Positions 1 through 7,887 of a stretch of 12,141 nucleotides of DNA are shown here, piece after piece. The notes under the pieces were generated by a model. That model saw nothing but the letters and a program-made list of their open reading frames with translations, was not told the DNA's origin and searched no databases. Location: contig JACWAG010000444.1 of NCBI GenBank assembly GCA_014874425.1, positions 1 to 12,141 of the forward strand. The letters run 5' to 3'. The position numbers and the translations under genes were made by a program. This DNA comes from Syntrophaceae bacterium. Its GTDB lineage: Bacteria; Desulfobacterota; Desulfomonilia; Desulfomonilales; Desulfomonilaceae. Each line of letters opens with the position of its first letter. The first letter of the stretch is position 1.

Positions 1-735
1 AAGACCGTTGTCGAATATGATGGGACGAATTACCATGGATGGCAATTCCAACCAAACGCGGTTACGATTCAGGGCGAAATTGAAAAAGCTCTAGAAAAGC
101 TATTCCATACACGAATTCCGGTTTATGGAGCGGGCCGAACTGACTCGGGCGTTCATGCGCATGGTCAGGTAATGCACATAGTTGTGTCGTGGAATCACCC
201 CTCCGAAAACCTCAAGAGGGCCCTTAATACTCTTCTCCCAGACGATATTTGTATAAAAGACGTATCTGAAGTGAGAGACGATTTCCACGCCAGACATTCC
301 GCCATTTCTAAAACGTACCGGTATCAAATATTTAACCATCGGCTTCGTTCTCCCTTGAAACGATTGTACTCTTGGCAGGTAAGTCAAAAGCTTGATTTGG
401 ACGAACTCCAAGCGGCATCAAACATAATTTTGGGGGTACATGATTTTGCTACATTCGGGACGGCGACATCGGGAACCCCTTCAACAACACGAGAGATTTT
501 CGAAGCTAAATGGCATGATGGAAAAGGATCCCCAAACCTGACATTTACAATCAGCGGGTCGGGTTTTCTTCGTTTCATGGTCCGATCTTTGGTTGGTACT
601 CTTGTAAGAGTTGGTTTAGGTAAAATCAGTGTTCAAGACTTTGGCGCCATCCTGGAATCCCGTGACCGGTCCAAATCCGGGCCGGCGGCCCCGTCTCGGG
701 GGCTGAGTCTTGTTTCAGTGGAATATCCAAAATAA
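1..735 (+). CDS. truA: tRNA pseudouridine synthase A (3' part, start outside window)
   Basis: TruA isomerises uridines 38-40 of the tRNA anticodon stem-loop to pseudouridine in the cytoplasm. The frame is open from base 1 and stops at 733-735, giving 244 visible residues. The first visible residues (KTVVEYDGTNYHGWQ) match the usual TruA start, so only a handful of N-terminal residues are probably missing. The catalytic-Asp motif GRTDSGVHA is at visible residues 45-53, with the Asp at codon 48 (142-144). The family motifs SKTYRYQIF and FLRFMVRSLVGTLVRVG follow, the latter from about residue 189. Length and motif order are normal for the family and nothing looks broken. The gene converges on the PA14-protein gene, and a shared hairpin terminator lies just after its stop. 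Its promoter is outside the window. Confidence 0.97.
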   Translation, partial: KTVVEYDGTNYHGWQFQPNAVTIQGEIEKALEKLFHTRIPVYGAGRTDSGVHAHGQVMHIVVSWNHPSENLKRALNTLLPDDICIKDVSEVRDDFHARHSAISKTYRYQIFNHRLRSPLKRLYSWQVSQKLDLDELQAASNIILGVHDFATFGTATSGTPSTTREIFEAKWHDGKGSPNLTFTISGSGFLRFMVRSLVGTLVRVGLGKISVQDFGAILESRDRSKSGPAAPSRGLSLVSVEYPK

Positions 736-753
736 AACGCCGTTGTCTGTTCG

Positions 754-793
754 CTAACAACAAAGCCGGCTCTGGAGCCGGCTTTGTTGTTAG
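754..793. terminator. Bidirectional intrinsic terminator between truA and the PA14-protein gene
   Basis: The arm at 754-772 (CTAACAACAAAGCCGGCTC) is the exact reverse complement of the arm at 775-793, with TG between them. In a real hairpin the top pairs would open to make a larger loop. The core is G+C rich (AGCCGGCT), and each strand's 3' side becomes T-rich (TTTGTTGTT). It lies 18 bases after the truA stop and about 38 bases after the stop of the convergent minus-strand gene, so it can serve both. Confidence 0.85.
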
Positions 794-831
794 AAGGAAC
801 TTAAGGTCAAAATTGGCTTGGCGTCTGCAGC

Positions 832-2760
832 TTAATCAAATGAGAAGATTTTTTCTTGTCCACCAGGAGGAGTTATAAACAATTGCACTCCATCTGGTCC
901 AGTGGTTTGAAGGTAGTCCAGAAACATTTCGTGGCTACCCGGAGTGAGTTCTACGCTTCCTGATTGGGTCGCCGGCTTGCCACCGACACCTTCGGCGTTT
1001 ACGACCATCTTCTTTCCGATGATTAAACGGGCCGAATCATCGCAAACAATTCGGAATTTATAGGTTCCAGCCTCTTGATCAGATAGTGAAAACTTCACGT
1101 AAAATCTGATACCGAACCACTCTTCCCGTTTAGGTATCCCTGGGAATTCTCTGGTCCCACGGTCTATCGGGTAATCAATTGATTTTGTGAAAAACATTCC
1201 TGCAGGTGATAGTTTATTGAAATTAGGCATTTTCTTCGTGTTTGTAGGAACAAAATACACAAACGCGGGGATAAGGCTCAATTTACCACTATCCGCTGGA
1301 AAACCGGTTAATGTATTGGCTGGTGAGAAAAGCTCCTCTGGTTTGGTAGGTTGCGTCACGAATAACTGAAGTTTAGGTTCCCCTTGAGTGTGGAAATAAT
1401 CGAGCACAATCGGGTAACTCCCCTGCTGGAGAAAAGCCCATCCAATGACGCCCTGATCATTTTTCGATCCTTTGGTAATTTCCACTATAGGGTTCTTTCC
1501 AATCAAAAGTTTAGCGAAGTTATCAGCAATCAGCCTAAATGCGAAAATACCGGCGCCCTCAACGTTAAAGAATCCCTGATACTTCAAGCCGATCATGTCT
1601 CTGCGACCAGGAATTCCAGGAAAATTTCCGCCATCAATGTCCAATTGTGGAGCTATCAGTCGTCCTACCGGTGTTAGTTTCCCAAAATCAGGCCCTTCCG
1701 GATAATTCCCCTGAGGAACAAAGTAAATGTGGCCCCACAGAACATCATAGGGTTTTGCAGGCTCTTTCCAACCAAGTAGGCCGTTACCAATGGAAAAAAG
1801 CTGTTCCTGTCCTGTTGGCGCCTGAACGAAAAGCTTTAACAGAGGAGCCCCTTTTGAATTGAAGCTGTCGAGTATTATGGAATGCACACCTTCGGCCAGA
1901 TGGACATAACCATCCTTGGATGCGGCTTGGTGAATCCCATCATTTTCGATTATGGTCTTATCGTCAATGTTCAGCCTTACCCCATCTTTTGACTCAACTC
2001 TCCAACGGAAAAGACCTTCCCCCGAAACAAGAAATGTCCCCATGAAGCGTAAGCCAGTATCATCCACCTTTTCCGGGAGACCTGATGGCTCATTTTCTCC
2101 TTTGGCCGGATCGAGATCAACTCGGTCCGTTGCAAGGACTTTAAATGGTTTAAAAGCGCTAAAATCCGGTAGGGCGGCTATGTTATCCGGTAACTTGAAT
2201 ATGCCTACATTGAAAACTGATCTTGTAGTGGCAGGCTGTTGGTTTGAAGCTCCCTGACTTTGTGGAGCGGTTGATACGGAATGTTGTTCAACTCCAACTG
2301 ATGGTTTGGTTTGAGATTGATCAGGACCCTTAAAAGGGACAGCCCTTTCTGGTCCTGGCGTATTATGGCGTGTGGGACCTGATATGCCTGGACCTTGTCC
2401 TTGTTTAATCTGAGGCCCCTTTTTAAAGGCTTGAGGTTCCTGTGTGGGGACTTTTGACCCGGAAGTATCAACTGGTCCTTCATCAGATGTGATGGCCGGT
2501 TGTTCACTAGGAGTTTGTGCGCTTTTCTCGGCGCCTCCAGGCGGATTTAGCTGCGCTCCGGCATTTGATGGTTGGTTATTCGGGCCAGATTCAACCTGGA
2601 AAGATTCGATCTGGTCAGGAGGAAAATTCAAAGGGACCTTTTGGGTCGGTCCGCTCTTCTTTTTTATTACCAGATAATCCTCGGCAAAGCCGACGCTGGC
2701 CGTCAAAAAAAAGATGAGCATTAATAACGTTAAAATAGTTCGAAAAGTTGATAACTTCAT
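832..2760 (-). CDS. Secreted protein with three PA14-like domains
   Basis: A 642-residue protein of unknown specific function. Residues 1-26 look like a Sec signal peptide (basic start, hydrophobic core, cleavage near VGFA/ED). A short conserved-looking stretch (27-55) is followed by a Pro/Gln/Ser/Gly-rich, probably disordered linker at about 55-180. Three related units follow at about 187-325, 344-480 and 500-641. Each has a lead-in with an xPDFxxLxPxG-like motif, then a beta-rich core with a D-rich turn and L-x-I (such as SKDGVRLNIDD), then HS/SYPIxLDYF-like and LQLFVTxP-like strands. This is the PA14 pattern. PA14 domains commonly bind carbohydrate or mediate surface contacts, so a cell-envelope or extracellular binding role is inferred. 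No catalytic domain is recognised. ATG is preceded by GAGGTGG (2765-2771). The operon in the same direction lies further upstream, but a separate promoter is likely. Confidence 0.85.
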   Translation of the reverse strand: MKLSTFRTILTLLMLIFFLTASVGFAEDYLVIKKKSGPTQKVPLNFPPDQIESFQVESGPNNQPSNAGAQLNPPGGAEKSAQTPSEQPAITSDEGPVDTSGSKVPTQEPQAFKKGPQIKQGQGPGISGPTRHNTPGPERAVPFKGPDQSQTKPSVGVEQHSVSTAPQSQGASNQQPATTRSVFNVGIFKLPDNIAALPDFSAFKPFKVLATDRVDLDPAKGENEPSGLPEKVDDTGLRFMGTFLVSGEGLFRWRVESKDGVRLNIDDKTIIENDGIHQAASKDGYVHLAEGVHSIILDSFNSKGAPLLKLFVQAPTGQEQLFSIGNGLLGWKEPAKPYDVLWGHIYFVPQGNYPEGPDFGKLTPVGRLIAPQLDIDGGNFPGIPGRRDMIGLKYQGFFNVEGAGIFAFRLIADNFAKLLIGKNPIVEITKGSKNDQGVIGWAFLQQGSYPIVLDYFHTQGEPKLQLFVTQPTKPEELFSPANTLTGFPADSGKLSLIPAFVYFVPTNTKKMPNFNKLSPAGMFFTKSIDYPIDRGTREFPGIPKREEWFGIRFYVKFSLSDQEAGTYKFRIVCDDSARLIIGKKMVVNAEGVGGKPATQSGSVELTPGSHEMFLDYLQTTGPDGVQLFITPPGGQEKIFSFD

Positions 2761-2806
2761 CTGTCCACCTCATGTCGTCAAAACAGGAGCGCAAAACTAA
2801 AGAACA

Positions 2807-2835
2807 AGTTTAAAGAAAAAAGCTTCGATGATCAA
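2807..2835 (-). promoter_or_regulatory. Candidate sigma-70 promoter for the PA14-protein gene
   Basis: Read on the minus strand, TTGATC (2830-2835) and TAAACT (2807-2812) are separated by exactly 17 bases. Each matches the -35/-10 consensus at four of six positions. The -10 element lies about 47 bases upstream of the ATG, leaving room for a short leader containing the GAGGTGG ribosome binding site. Identified by eye only; the AT-rich context makes chance matches possible. Confidence 0.4.
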
Positions 2836-2910
2836 ATTTTTAGACTCAAATCATAAGACCTCATGAATATTGAGCAGTTCCAAATTCGAAACAAAGGGTT
2901 TGCAGGGCTA

Positions 2911-2933
2911 CAAAAATATGGTCATGGGACCAC
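2911..2933 (-). terminator. Weak intrinsic terminator after the membrane-protein gene
   Basis: On the minus strand TGGTC-CCAT-GACCA forms a 5-bp stem with a 4-base loop (2919-2932), extendable by a G-T pair. It is followed by TATTTTTG, a run of five T (2912-2916). It starts 24 bases after the TGA of the membrane-protein gene, the right place for a terminator. The stem is short, so read-through into the PA14-protein gene is plausible. Confidence 0.4.
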
Positions 2934-2956
2934 GAAGCATTACCATTGAAGCATCT

Positions 2957-4465
2957 TCATGCGCTTGTGCAAACTCCCGGATGTTCCTCTGGCTGTGCAA
3001 TCTCTATGCCCGGATCAGGAGATTCAACAGGGATCGAATCCTTTTCTTCTATAATCTCCACTTCTGTCCAGGAACTCGGGTAACGTTCCACGAACCGAAC
3101 CTGAAACGGCAGATACTTTAGATTTGTTATATCCTTTGTTAGAGTTTCCGATGTTCCCAGTCCAATCAATTCACGAGGTCCCTCAGGGGTGACTGACTCG
3201 GAGATTGCCTCGGCGGAAAAATAGCGAACATTAAACGCGCCTTCCCTCAAGGCTTCAAATTCCTTGCCATTGGTCTTTTTCCCTCTGGTCCCATTTACAG
3301 AATTGATATCGAAGTCACCCTTGGCCTCTACAAAAACCAGGTTCGATTTGAAACGATAGACCGCCATTAAAGCTTGCCCCTGATCGAGAAAGCTCTTACC
3401 AAAGAGAATTATTAAAGTGTTCAGAAGAATGTCTACTAAGGCGGTAAACATGTAGATGCGAAAAAAGTCATCATACGCTACCGAAAAACTTGGGTATTGC
3501 ATCAAAATCAGTTGCAGAAAGCCTACCAGACACATTACCGATCCGAGCATTAAACTTAACAAAGCTGCGAACCTATTGGACGTCTTTACGTATTCTGGAA
3601 AACTCTCAATAAGGGAACCAATAGTGGTTTCACCATCTGAGGCCTTTGATGCCCTTGACCTCATAACTCGATTTGGTAAGCCCCTATGGGAAAATATTTT
3701 CGACCCTTCTTCAATAATAGAGAAAAATAAAGTTGGATGGCCCTTGCCTTCGACGATCATTGAATCCATTTCCCTAGAGGCTTCAGGTCTTTTTAAAGGA
3801 ATAAGCAGTAGCGAAATGAACATCTTTAAAATGCACACAACCAACAATAACTTGTAGAAAGGATATGGTGAAGGGAGTAAGTAATTTGCTCCTAATCCTA
3901 GGGATGCTAGATAGTTTGGAGCTGATTGCAATATTTTGAAAAAGAAGTGGATGACAATACCTACCGCGATCGCTTTCCAAATGAATTTCATATTCCATTT
4001 GATGATATGACCCGGTATTTGGGAAATATATCTTGCATTAGACCAGACTCTTCCGAGTACATAAAAAATCATCGAAGGGGCCGAATCATAAGCTGTAATC
4101 TTGCCTTCCCGTAACCCTTCGGTAACCTCATTCAATCTGTAAAATTCTCTCGGGTCCTGGAAAGTCAATTTGATCTTAAAGATCCGTTTAAGTCCGCCAA
4201 AAAACCAGTTCAAGCCCACTATTACAGCAGCGCAGGCGGCCACAGTCGTAATAAACACGCCAAACATGAACGGGACGTAATTTAGGAGGAATTCGTTTAG
4301 CTGCTCAGGGAGCCTAAGAGGAAAAAATTCCTTCAATTCATACAACCTAGTAGCTGCGCCCAGAGTAATAAACGCTCCTAATGCTGCGACCACTATGCCA
4401 TACAGCAGTGTATGATTAGGAATTTTGACGGAAGCGCTAGGCCTTCTTAATTTTAACGAGAACAT
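2957..4465 (-). CDS. Polytopic membrane protein of unknown function
   Basis: A 502-residue protein that I do not recognise. It has about six hydrophobic segments, at residues 18-40, 62-90, 162-180, 203-223, 298-322 and 333-357. Between segments 2 and 3 there is a soluble stretch (about 91-160, beginning KIKLTFQDPREFYRLNEV), and between 4 and 5 another charged one (224-297). The C-terminal 140 residues are soluble, hydrophilic and acidic at the end. There is no signal peptide, no clear nucleotide-binding, transporter or kinase motif, and few Cys or His. The ATG is preceded by GGGG with a 6-base gap, a fair ribosome binding site. The gene is 213 bases downstream of the redox operon in the same direction, across an AT-rich spacer with promoter-like sequence, so it is probably a separate unit. 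A role with the neighbouring redox complex cannot be claimed from sequence. Confidence 0.8.
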   Translation of the reverse strand: MFSLKLRRPSASVKIPNHTLLYGIVVAALGAFITLGAATRLYELKEFFPLRLPEQLNEFLLNYVPFMFGVFITTVAACAAVIVGLNWFFGGLKRIFKIKLTFQDPREFYRLNEVTEGLREGKITAYDSAPSMIFYVLGRVWSNARYISQIPGHIIKWNMKFIWKAIAVGIVIHFFFKILQSAPNYLASLGLGANYLLPSPYPFYKLLLVVCILKMFISLLLIPLKRPEASREMDSMIVEGKGHPTLFFSIIEEGSKIFSHRGLPNRVMRSRASKASDGETTIGSLIESFPEYVKTSNRFAALLSLMLGSVMCLVGFLQLILMQYPSFSVAYDDFFRIYMFTALVDILLNTLIILFGKSFLDQGQALMAVYRFKSNLVFVEAKGDFDINSVNGTRGKKTNGKEFEALREGAFNVRYFSAEAISESVTPEGPRELIGLGTSETLTKDITNLKYLPFQVRFVERYPSSWTEVEIIEEKDSIPVESPDPGIEIAQPEEHPGVCTSA

Positions 4466-4678
4466 AAATTACCCCATCGTAAAAGCTAAGAAAATCTAGT
4501 AACAAAGATAATATATCATGTCAAATGAAAATGATATAACTAGAGTCTAATGTTATGTATTATATTTCAAGGGTGAGTGTAATTATTGATTAATTTAAAT
4601 TAAAAATATGAGGTCGCAACTGAACAATAAAACAAGGCAGTGGGTTTTCTCAACGGTTACATGCGGGATTTGCTAGGT
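4466..4678. other. AT-rich intergenic spacer between redox operon and membrane-protein gene
   Basis: This 213-bp non-coding stretch is clearly more AT-rich than its flanks. Read toward the membrane-protein gene (minus strand) it contains a perfect TATAAT at 4559-4564 with only a poor -35 upstream, and a perfect TTGACA at 4519-4524 with a weak -10 (TACTAG, 17-base spacing). An 8-bp inverted repeat (TATATCAT at 4512-4519, ATGATATA at 4531-4538) overlaps the TTGACA. A 14-bp palindrome, TTAATTTAAATTAA, lies at 4590-4603. I see no convincing hairpin-plus-T-run terminator for the redox operon in 4604-4678. Promoter and operator content is suggested, not shown. Confidence 0.45.
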
Positions 4679-6967
4679 TTAAGCTTTGGATACCTTGATT
4701 CTCACTGGAAACTGACTGGAAAATTCCCCAGGGTTTATTCCAGCGGATCTTGGCTTGTCTTCCTGAGATTTCAATTCGTCGATTATATTCACTGAGGCGC
4801 CGGATCCCTTATAACCGAATCCCTTCGCGATAGCGACTACCCCAGGTCTTATGCCGGGCGACACCTGCGCTTTGATACGGGCTGAAAAGTTACCATCGAA
4901 CGTCTGGATAAAAAGATCATCTCCCTGTTTAATCTTTCGTTCAGACGCGTCTATTGAGTTGATCACCAGTTTGTTTTCAGGAAGTATTTCCAGGAGCCAA
5001 GAATTCACACCGGATCCGGGAGATCGATGGAACGGCAAAGTATAGGTTACCAGTATTAGGTCTTTTGGGTCGTTTTGGTTCGGCTGTGGGCTGATAGACC
5101 ATGTCTCTTGATTTTTTGTTTTAACAGCCTTGGGTTGAATAGAAACTACATTTACTTCGGAAGATGGAAAAATCCCACCCCGTTCTCTGATCTTGTCAAC
5201 CTGATGTCTAGAAACTTGACCAAGGCCAGCGTATTGATGGTCAATATAATTAGCAGCGCTTGAAAAGACCTTTTCATAAAACTGCCACGAATTTAGTCGC
5301 TTACCATTTTTATCAGGCAAAAACTCGTCTAGTCCCACAGACGCTCCAAGCTGGATAAGGATATCTTCCATAACCAGATTGTCCGGTAAAAGTGGGAAAT
5401 AAAGTCCGGATTGAGGATCAAGCCCCCCCACAACCGGGGATCTGACACCAAACCCTGGTTTCGCACAAGATGGGGGCAAGGAGCATATATCCCATCTCTC
5501 AAGGTAGCTGGTATCTGGTAGGATATAGTCTGCGAAAGCAGCGGATTCTGTAATAGTTCGATCTATTGCTACAAATAATGGATTCGCCTTTTTGTCGGAT
5601 AGAATCTTGGCAACCTTTGGAGGCCCATAATATACGGGATCCGCCTCCCACATAATTAGGCCACGATTCTCTGGGAGTAAAGGAGCGGGCTCGAACTTTG
5701 GAGCTTTTTGTCCGAGGACTGAGACTCTCAAATGTTTTAGGATGTCCTCATTAAAGCTCAGTAACCCACCTGAACCCGGCGCTGACCCAACCATTAAATT
5801 CAATGTCAGAATTAATCGTGCGGTCTGTTCTCCATTGGGCTGAGCCAGAATACCGCTCCCACAAATGGCAGCGCACTTTGGGCCTGCATTTGCCATCATT
5901 CCAGCTATCTTCAAAACCATTTGCGACTTGACGCCGCAACGAGATGCCAATTCTTCGAAAGAATACTTTTCAGTAATTTTTTCCAATTCGCCGTCACGTT
6001 GCTTCAAAGCGTCGCCATGTTTTTCGAATAAAGCCTTTGCGATAGCCAATGCAAACATGTCATCGGTCCCCGGAACGATTGGTATCCAATGATCAGCTTT
6101 TGAGGAAGAAGTCGAAACTCTGGGATCAACAACAACCCAGGACATGCACGGTGATTTCAACCTTGCGTCGGCAATTTGACGGGCGATTGACACTAACGGT
6201 CGCCCGGAATCCAACGGAGTTGAGCCAAAGTCGAGCAAGAACGCTACATTCTGATAATCAGCATCTAAAGGTCCGTATCCGGTTCCGAAGATTGATTCAA
6301 CTGTTTGACGTTCTTTAGCCTCTAACAAGATTTCATTAGTGCGCGCAAAAGAAGCTCCAGGAAATACGGAAACGAATTTTTCCAAGAAAAGAAGGGCCCC
6401 CCAATCAATTCGACCAGCTAATAAGGTCAGGCCTTCTCCTGAAGACTTGACTGTCTTCAGACCCTCGACATTACCTTCTCCAAAAAGATTCCCACCCTGG
6501 CTGATTTCATCAATAACCTGCGCCCATGAAACAGCTTTCCATTTTCTGGACCCTCTTGGGCCAATACGTTTAAGGGGTTTGAGAATTCTGAAAGGATCAT
6601 AAAGTGTCTGAATGCCGCTTGAACCTATGGCGCAAACGGAAGCCCCGATCTTAGCCGCTTTGTCCAATGGGACGTCAAAGGCCAATGGGTCGCTTTTGGA
6701 AACAGGGTGGTAAGGGTTCCCACCAATTTTTGCGAGAACTCCCTGAACTATTCTGCAACTGATGCCACAATTCCCGGAACATAGTGAGCAAACAGAATAT
6801 CTAGTATCCACGCCCAACGTAGTCTCAATAGCATCGACTGAAGGCGCTCCTTTTATATATTCCGGGACCCCTGTTTCCTTATCGAAAAGGGAACAACCTG
6901 CAAACAGCGATGCTCCTCCCATCAAGGAAGCGATTCTTATGAAATCTCTACGAGTAATTTTTGGCAT
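4679..6967 (-). CDS. Molybdopterin-oxidoreductase-fold subunit of a Qrc-like complex (QrcB-like, Tat-exported)
   Basis: A 762-residue member of the DMSO-reductase/MopB superfamily. The N-terminus has a twin-arginine signal (TRRDFIRI at residues 5-12, hydrophobic stretch, then LFAGC at 21-25, a possible lipobox), so it should act on the periplasmic side. An FeS motif with Cys60, 63, 67 and 112 predicts one [4Fe-4S]; Cys71 is extra. The cofactor-domain signature VVVDPRVSTSSSKADHWIP (278-296) and PGTDDMFALAIAKA (299-312), plus a C-terminal beta-barrel-like domain (from about 635), are kept. Around residues 208-217, where Mo/W enzymes have the ligating Cys, Sec or Ser, this protein reads ARTNEILLEA, so a metal ligand seems absent, as reported for QrcB. 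It is last in the operon, 20 bases after the NrfD-like gene. A genuine but unusual polysulfide- or thiosulfate-reductase-type enzyme is the main alternative. Confidence 0.82.
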   Translation of the reverse strand: MPKITRRDFIRIASLMGGASLFAGCSLFDKETGVPEYIKGAPSVDAIETTLGVDTRYSVCSLCSGNCGISCRIVQGVLAKIGGNPYHPVSKSDPLAFDVPLDKAAKIGASVCAIGSSGIQTLYDPFRILKPLKRIGPRGSRKWKAVSWAQVIDEISQGGNLFGEGNVEGLKTVKSSGEGLTLLAGRIDWGALLFLEKFVSVFPGASFARTNEILLEAKERQTVESIFGTGYGPLDADYQNVAFLLDFGSTPLDSGRPLVSIARQIADARLKSPCMSWVVVDPRVSTSSSKADHWIPIVPGTDDMFALAIAKALFEKHGDALKQRDGELEKITEKYSFEELASRCGVKSQMVLKIAGMMANAGPKCAAICGSGILAQPNGEQTARLILTLNLMVGSAPGSGGLLSFNEDILKHLRVSVLGQKAPKFEPAPLLPENRGLIMWEADPVYYGPPKVAKILSDKKANPLFVAIDRTITESAAFADYILPDTSYLERWDICSLPPSCAKPGFGVRSPVVGGLDPQSGLYFPLLPDNLVMEDILIQLGASVGLDEFLPDKNGKRLNSWQFYEKVFSSAANYIDHQYAGLGQVSRHQVDKIRERGGIFPSSEVNVVSIQPKAVKTKNQETWSISPQPNQNDPKDLILVTYTLPFHRSPGSGVNSWLLEILPENKLVINSIDASERKIKQGDDLFIQTFDGNFSARIKAQVSPGIRPGVVAIAKGFGYKGSGASVNIIDELKSQEDKPRSAGINPGEFSSQFPVRIKVSKA

Positions 6968-6987
6968 AATAACTTACAGAGCGGCCT

Positions 6988-7878
6988 CTAACTCAAGGGG
7001 ATGTCAAAACCGATGAAAACAACTGAATAACGCATCAGAAAAACGCCACAAATTATCAATATTGACGCTAATGATAACCACATCCTGTTCTTACCAGTTC
7101 TAGGATAGACAAGAATTCCTAGGGGCACGAGCATTCCTGCAAAAATTTCTCCCCATAAATAAAATCTTTCATGGAGCGCCAACAATATTGAGGCATGCCC
7201 ATCCGCGTTTGATACAAGAAGCGTCAACCAGAAACTCCCTGTCCAAAAAAGGTCCATAAGCAATATTCCTATCATCATTAGCCGTAAACTTTTGTACAAA
7301 TCCAAATCCAGTTTTTCGGCGCGAAATCGATCCATTATTAGTGCTACAATAACCAGAAGCGCTATTCCGGATAAAAGGGCCGATGTGAGAAAAAAACCAG
7401 GCATTAAAGCGGAATGCCACCATGCTCTCGCCCTCACCAACGCAAATGCGAATCCAGTATATGCGTGGACAAAAATAGCCAGCGGTACAGTCATAGTCCC
7501 TAGAATTTTGGTAACACGATCATTTTTCACAAAAATGAAATAGATATAGACAAGATTCGCGATTGGATACAGGGTCAGCAGCCAAGATCCGTATGATAGG
7601 GCTGATGTAGGATTGAAATATTCTGGAACCAATGTGTGCCAAAAGTGCAACGGCTGTTGTAAATCGAATATTAAACAGGCCGGGGCTAGTAAAAGCAGAA
7701 CAAAAGAAATAATTGCGGCAGGAAGAGCCATTGGCTTGAAACGTTTGATACCGAAAACCGTTGAGAGGGTTGAGAGAATGAACGAACCGGCGCTCAATCC
7801 TGTAAAATAGAAGTAAAGCGGAATAAAAACTTTCCAGGGAACTTCGTGAGGCACATTGTAAAGAACAGTAACTTCCAT
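6988..7878 (-). CDS. NrfD/PsrC-type integral membrane quinone-interacting subunit (QrcD-like)
   Basis: A 296-residue protein with about eight transmembrane helices (roughly 17-40, 52-73, 96-117, 126-147, 158-182, 197-221, 236-257 and 265-288). This is the normal count for PsrC/NrfD proteins. Family-like features include the N-terminal PWKVFIPLYFYFTGLSAGSF stretch and NPTSALSYGSWLLTLYP (89-105), where the family has its conserved SxxxxGSW-type helix start. NrfD-type subunits anchor an FeS-ferredoxin partner and bind menaquinone near the periplasmic face without heme. Here the protein would pass electrons between the quinone pool and the four-cluster subunit encoded 9 bases upstream. Desulfovibrio QrcD is larger, so this is more PsrC-sized. 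No heme-ligand pattern is obvious, which fits the family. Confidence 0.88.
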   Translation of the reverse strand: MEVTVLYNVPHEVPWKVFIPLYFYFTGLSAGSFILSTLSTVFGIKRFKPMALPAAIISFVLLLLAPACLIFDLQQPLHFWHTLVPEYFNPTSALSYGSWLLTLYPIANLVYIYFIFVKNDRVTKILGTMTVPLAIFVHAYTGFAFALVRARAWWHSALMPGFFLTSALLSGIALLVIVALIMDRFRAEKLDLDLYKSLRLMMIGILLMDLFWTGSFWLTLLVSNADGHASILLALHERFYLWGEIFAGMLVPLGILVYPRTGKNRMWLSLASILIICGVFLMRYSVVFIGFDIPLS

Positions 7879-7887
7879 TTGCTATTT

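Noticed and set aside
2205..2507. Minus-strand open frame (about 100 codons) inside the PA14-protein gene, plus plus-strand frames at 2444-2717
   Set aside because: They overlap the low-complexity Pro/Gln linker of the real gene, lack ribosome binding sites and show no domain; the biased composition keeps other frames open.
3456..3857. 133-codon plus-strand frame opposite the membrane-protein gene
   Set aside because: Antisense to a longer frame with clear helices; no ribosome binding site or recognisable motif.
4604..4678. Terminator for the seven-gene operon
   Set aside because: No stem of useful length followed by a T-run could be found on the minus strand, so the operon end remains unassigned.
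4679..6967. Calling the Mop-fold protein a formate dehydrogenase or nitrate reductase
   Set aside because: No Sec/Cys ligand loop of formate dehydrogenase or Asp-ligand nitrate reductase motif is visible, and the neighbouring cytochrome, FeS and NrfD genes fit a Qrc-like complex better.
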